A DNA stretch of 25,952 nt from Candidatus Woesearchaeota archaeon (lineage in GTDB: Archaea; Nanobdellota; Nanobdellia; Woesearchaeales; JASKKU01), in the NCBI GenBank assembly GCA_011045925.1, contig DSBS01000011.1, positions 1-25,952 of the forward strand. The letters run 5' to 3'. This document shows, piece after piece, positions 23,064-25,952 of this stretch; the first letter of the stretch is position 1; each line of letters begins with the position of its first letter. The position numbers were made by a program, and so were the translations under genes. The notes under the pieces were generated by a model. It was not told the DNA's origin. It did no database searches and saw only the letters and a list, made by a program, of their open reading frames with translations.

Positions 23064-23705
23064 GTGGACCTAGCAAACAAGATTGAGGCAGTACTGTATA
23101 TGTATGGGAAGCCAGTCACCATTGCAAGAATCAGGAAAATCCTAAAAAGCAATGAGAAAGAAACAGAACAGGCAATAAGCGAGCTTTTTTTAAGGTATGA
23201 GAAAAGCACTGGCTCACTTATAATAATCAGGCATAAAGACCGCCTTATGCTCACGGTTAAGGAAGAGTTTTCTGAGCTTGTAAAAAGGTTTGTCAAGGAA
23301 ATCGAGCTGCAGAAAGCGGTTGTTGAAACTCTTGCGATGATTGCACTTAATGAGCCGATACTCCAGTCTCATCTTTCAGAAGTCCGCGGGTCTGGTGCCT
23401 CTGAGCATGTACGAGAGCTTGACAGGATGGGCTTTGTTAAGAGGACTAGGGACGGCAGGAGCTATAGGGTTGAGCTCAGCAAGAAATTCTTTGAGTACTT
23501 TGACATTGACAAGAAGCAGCTAAAGGAAAAGTTCAAAAACATCGAGCAGCTTAATGAAGGCCTGCTGGAAAGTGCTGGCGCCAAGGATACCGAAGGCAAA
23601 GATCAGCCCGAGGAAGGCAGTAATCCTGGGAACTTAGGCAAGGCTCAAGAACAAGATGCTCAGCCAGAAGGCGAGCCGGAGCTGGATGAAAAGAGAAGGA
23701 TATAA
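23064..23705 (+). CDS. scpB: ScpB, segregation and condensation protein B
   Basis: 213 residues. ScpB binds the kleisin ScpA and, with SMC, compacts and separates chromosomes. Two winged helices are visible: the first at 1-75 (LANKIEAVLYMYGKPVTIAR and a wing with LIIIRHKDRLMLTVKEEF), the second at 80-150 (KAVVETLAMIALNEPILQSH, EVRGSGASEHVRELDRMGFV, RTRDGRSYRVELSKKFFEYF). VETLAMIA and the RG that follows are the family hallmark. The end (about 170-213) is an acidic, Gly/Pro/Gln-rich disordered tail. The start is GTG at 23064, one base after the previous stop, with GGGAAGG inside the previous gene as ribosome site. Its last 46 bases overlap the AbrB-PhoU gene on the other strand. ScpA and SMC are not in the window. 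Confidence 0.9.
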   Translation: MDLANKIEAVLYMYGKPVTIARIRKILKSNEKETEQAISELFLRYEKSTGSLIIIRHKDRLMLTVKEEFSELVKRFVKEIELQKAVVETLAMIALNEPILQSHLSEVRGSGASEHVRELDRMGFVKRTRDGRSYRVELSKKFFEYFDIDKKQLKEKFKNIEQLNEGLLESAGAKDTEGKDQPEEGSNPGNLGKAQEQDAQPEGEPELDEKRRI

Positions 23706-24520
23706 GGAGAAAGAATCTGTATTGTCTCTTTCATCTTAAGCAGAATCTCTTTTTCATAATTGCTTTCTGCAAGCTCGAGGGATTCTTTAACCATATCGTA
23801 AATCTGCTGCGTCTTTAATGGGTCTTTAGAAAAATAAAGGTTTGTAATTTCCATAAAAATCCCTTCTAATTTTTTCCAGTTGGGCAGGCTGGCTCCTCTG
23901 GCTACAGAATCAGAAATAGAGTCACAAATCTGCTCAAGCGAGTATATCATCAGGTATTTTGTTTTGTCTTCCTCTTTTCTCTTGTTTAATGCCCTAAGTG
24001 AATAAAAGATAAACCTGTTTAATTCGTGGTCTTTTTCCCTGAACGAGCTTTTCATTTCAGGAGTCCTTGCATCTTTTACTGATGAAACATGCTCCCTGAA
24101 CCTGAATATAAGGTTGTTAAGCACATCTTCCTGAAAGTCTTCTCTTGCTTCACTTACACAGATGAGTGTTGCGTGACTATCTGATTTTGACAATAATGCA
24201 GAGCCAATCAGGATTTGCGAAATTTCTTCTATATCCTTGTTGATTCTGCGGTTTATCTTCATTTCTATAATGTCAAAGCCTGCTATATAAGAGGATGTAA
24301 TTGAAAACCAGGCGTTCTTTCTTGAGCTCCCTGACAGATCAAGCTCAATCTGGGTTTTTTCTTTTGCATTTTTCTGGCTGCCAGCAGAGATAACTATCTT
24401 TCCACCTGATTCTATTACTTCCAGGCTATCTGCCTTTTTGAGAGAATTCCGCTTAACCCACTTTGAAGGAAGCGTTACAGCATAAGTGGTTTCGTTTAGC
24501 TGAATTAGGCTTCTTTTCAT
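23660..24520 (-). CDS. SpoVT/AbrB-PhoU domain regulator
   Basis: 286 residues. The first 48 residues are a swapped-hairpin AbrB-like DNA-binding domain (LIQLNETTYAVTLPSKWVKR, ADSLEVIESGGKIVIS). From about 90 on the protein is helical with the PhoU pattern (two three-helix halves; SLEQICDSISDSVARGASLP and KLEGIFMEITNLYFSKDPLK). Archaea use such AbrB-PhoU fusions, usually linked to phosphate or metal homeostasis, but the target is not shown here. The end ILLFSSSSGSPSG is unusually Ser-rich because it is encoded opposite the end of scpB; the two genes share 46 bases tail to tail. AT-rich AAATATATATCTG (about 24549-24562, minus) supplies the TATA box for the start at 24520. Confidence 0.87.
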   Translation of the reverse strand: MKRSLIQLNETTYAVTLPSKWVKRNSLKKADSLEVIESGGKIVISAGSQKNAKEKTQIELDLSGSSRKNAWFSITSSYIAGFDIIEMKINRRINKDIEEISQILIGSALLSKSDSHATLICVSEAREDFQEDVLNNLIFRFREHVSSVKDARTPEMKSSFREKDHELNRFIFYSLRALNKRKEEDKTKYLMIYSLEQICDSISDSVARGASLPNWKKLEGIFMEITNLYFSKDPLKTQQIYDMVKESLELAESNYEKEILLKMKETIQILSPYILLFSSSSGSPSG

Positions 24521-24564
24521 CTGATAATAATGCTATGTTCAATCAGCAGATATATATTTTTTGG

Positions 24565-25533
24565 TTATGGCAGCAGCGCAAGATGCCTTACTCCATAAAC
24601 ATCAAGGTGGCTTTCGTCAATCCTAAACCAACCAGGAGTGCCGTTAATCCTGAAAGAATCTGGGAATATTCCTAAAAAATAGATGTAATCCACGATGGAG
24701 TTTTCGTATGTAGGAATCTCATTAATAATGAAATCAGAAAGGTTAATCAGGCTCTCTAGCCCATAAGGTGATGGAACTAGCCTGCCTTCAATCCTTTCTA
24801 TAAAGCCTGGAGCAGATGGCGATTCTATATAAAGCCCTTGCGTCGTATGGTTAAGCAGGTTAGAAACATCGTTCCCGTCAGCAAAATATGAAAAAGAGCT
24901 CTTTCTGAATGACCGGGCTACCCTGCCGTAAGAGTTCAGAAGAAAAGTCGGGTCTTCAAGGCCAAATATGGAAACTCTTGAGCTGGTATCAACCGTTCTG
25001 TTGAAAGAAGCCTTCGAGATTTTATCATAAAGGGAGTAATGAAAAGTAACATTTACCCTTACAAACCACGGCCCGGTTGAGGAGTCCTGGGAAACAGAAA
25101 CATTTCTTAGTGAGAAATTGAGAGAAATCATCTCAGGGTCTGCCTTTGCCTTTATCTTAAGGACAAAATCGCTAAAGCTGTTGTCCTGAAGAACAGCTTG
25201 GGGCTCGTTCTTTATTGTGCCATTAAGAAAGGCTTCATTAAACCTCAGAGAAAAGTTGTCTATAAAAATCCCGGAAGAAACAACATTCTGAATTATCCCC
25301 AAAACGGCCCTATATCCAATAATCTCTACAGCGTTGTCAATGTCTGACTCGAGATCAGAAACAAAGTTATTCATATATAAAAGCCTGCTTTCAACAACTA
25401 AAGGGTCTAGTGTCTGGCTGAATATGTCTATTCGCGATAAAGATATTAATCCTACCACTACAAGGAATGCAAGCAAAGTGTACTGAAAGCCTTTCCTGTT
25501 TTCAGAAAAGGTTGTTCTTGGTTTTATTCTCAT
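24565..25533 (-). CDS. Membrane-anchored extracellular protein, pilin-like N-terminus
   Basis: 322 residues from ATG 25533. A short basic N-terminus (MRIKPRTTFSENRKGFQ) is followed by one hydrophobic helix (YTLLAFLVVVGLISL, about 18-33); the rest is exported. The body has Asn/Ser/Thr-rich beta-type segments with many N-x-S/T sites (for example NFSLRN, NVTFHY, NRTVD, NHTTQ, NLSDF, NGTPG), consistent with N-glycosylation. The N-terminus resembles type IV pilin-like or pseudopilin anchors, but the canonical KGQ cleavage context with Glu at +5 is not present. I chose 25533 because its ATG overlaps the TGA of the preceding gene (ATGA), which indicates coupling; the longer frame from 25569 would overlap that gene by 40 bases. 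I do not recognise the family. Confidence 0.75.
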   Translation of the reverse strand: MRIKPRTTFSENRKGFQYTLLAFLVVVGLISLSRIDIFSQTLDPLVVESRLLYMNNFVSDLESDIDNAVEIIGYRAVLGIIQNVVSSGIFIDNFSLRFNEAFLNGTIKNEPQAVLQDNSFSDFVLKIKAKADPEMISLNFSLRNVSVSQDSSTGPWFVRVNVTFHYSLYDKISKASFNRTVDTSSRVSIFGLEDPTFLLNSYGRVARSFRKSSFSYFADGNDVSNLLNHTTQGLYIESPSAPGFIERIEGRLVPSPYGLESLINLSDFIINEIPTYENSIVDYIYFLGIFPDSFRINGTPGWFRIDESHLDVYGVRHLALLP

Positions 25534-25952
25534 TTTGAAATAACCAGCTCGATTTTTGTAGGCCCCCACAGGCTGAGAACATCGCCAATCCCAATTACCT
25601 GCTTTCCTATCTGAAGCGCATCCGCATAATCACCAAGCATATCATTGAGCCTTTCAACTGCATCTTCCTCAGCCTCTGCCTGTGTCTGAAAGACATCGCC
25701 ATAAGAGACTAAATTGTCTATAAAAAAGGTGTAAGCGCAAAGAGAGCTAAACGGGTTAAATGAGTAGCCCCCTGTTGTTCTCGTGTGAAATGTGTTTTCG
25801 CCCAAAAAGAAATCTGCTTCATAAGGAGTGTATGCATACCTTGCAAACTCGAGGATGAAGTTTTGCGGGGGATGAGAGTAAAGAAGGTCTGTGTTTGAAT
25901 AAATGCTTTGGGTTGATGCAGAGCCCACATCGTTAAGCCAGGCCAGCTTGCA
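25530..25952 (-). CDS. Probable secreted protein, C-terminal part only (start beyond window)
   Basis: An open frame without a stop enters from the right edge; about 140 codons are visible. An internal GTG at 25928 could be mistaken for a start, but the frame stays open upstream of it (reading CKLAWLND). Visible features: SHPPQNFILEFARYAYTPYE, an aromatic- and Gly/Thr-rich middle (RTTGGYSFNPFSSLCAYTFF), an acidic helix (QTQAEAEEDAVERLNDMLGD) and the end LWGPTKIELVISK. The final WGPxxxEL-type strand recalls exported pilin-like proteins I have seen in DPANN gene clusters, but this is a weak memory-based link. It is translationally coupled to the anchored protein that follows, so the two probably belong to one surface-structure operon continuing off the window. 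Confidence 0.7.
   Translation of the reverse strand, partial: CKLAWLNDVGSASTQSIYSNTDLLYSHPPQNFILEFARYAYTPYEADFFLGENTFHTRTTGGYSFNPFSSLCAYTFFIDNLVSYGDVFQTQAEAEEDAVERLNDMLGDYADALQIGKQVIGIGDVLSLWGPTKIELVISK

Noticed and set aside
25718..25930. Minus-strand 70-codon frame at the right edge
   Set aside because: It overlaps the longer open frame that is coupled to the next gene by ATGA and enters from outside the window.
1..25952. CRISPR array, insertion sequence, integrase or rRNA
   Set aside because: No regularly spaced direct repeats, transposase-like proteins, terminal inverted repeats or rRNA-like sequence were seen.

Overview
The window looks like the chromosome of a small-genome archaeon, most likely a DPANN lineage of the Woesearchaeota/Pacearchaeota/Nanoarchaeota type. 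Evidence: archaeal information-processing genes (ABCE1/Rli1, Pelota, archaeal Nog1, TrmB regulators, AbrB-PhoU protein), TATA-box promoters about 25-35 bases before starts, many apparently leaderless starts next to a few good Shine-Dalgarno sites, T-run terminators, an intronless tRNA-Val without encoded CCA, and a protein family (22451-23062) I associate with DPANN genomes. Placement at phylum level is inference.

Layout. 1-2.3 kb (minus): an AT-rich radical SAM gene running off the left edge, rubrerythrin, and an Lrp/AsnC regulator. 2.3-5.7 kb (plus): a winged-helix protein with an anaerobic-ribonucleotide-reductase-like body, overlapping by 4 bases a thymidylate-synthase-like gene whose catalytic Cys is Ser, then Nog1. 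5.7-11.3 kb: an MscS channel with a histone-like tail, a TM1266-like small protein, and two paralogous TrmB-type regulators on either side of a 47-codon small gene and ABCE1. 11.3-15.2 kb: a COG2108-type radical SAM gene followed by a bacterial-type LeuRS with an archaeal-looking C-terminus. 15.3-20.8 kb: Pelota, a cobalamin-type radical SAM protein, an HTH/sensor protein and a Ski2-like helicase. 20.8-23.7 kb (plus): a family-4-like uracil-DNA glycosylase without Fe-S cysteines, a DUF368 polyprenyl-phosphate translocase, tRNA-Val(CAC), a winged-helix protein and ScpB. 23.7 kb to the end (minus): AbrB-PhoU, then two secreted or anchored proteins running off the right edge.

How the genes fit together. 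Much of the window is core: ribosome assembly (Nog1), charging (LeuRS, tRNA-Val), ribosome splitting and rescue (ABCE1, Pelota), RNA unwinding (Ski2-like) and chromosome organisation (ScpB). The most unusual parts are (i) the coupled pair of apparently non-catalytic relatives of two DNA-precursor enzymes, one with a DNA-binding domain, (ii) the cluster-less UDG, (iii) the chimeric-looking LeuRS, (iv) a tRNA that appears to lead the ScpB operon transcript, and (v) the AT-rich radical SAM gene. No CRISPR array, insertion sequence or rRNA was seen. Genes cover nearly everything; no gene-free stretch reaches 300 bases (the longest, 10172-10438, holds promoters and two inverted repeats).
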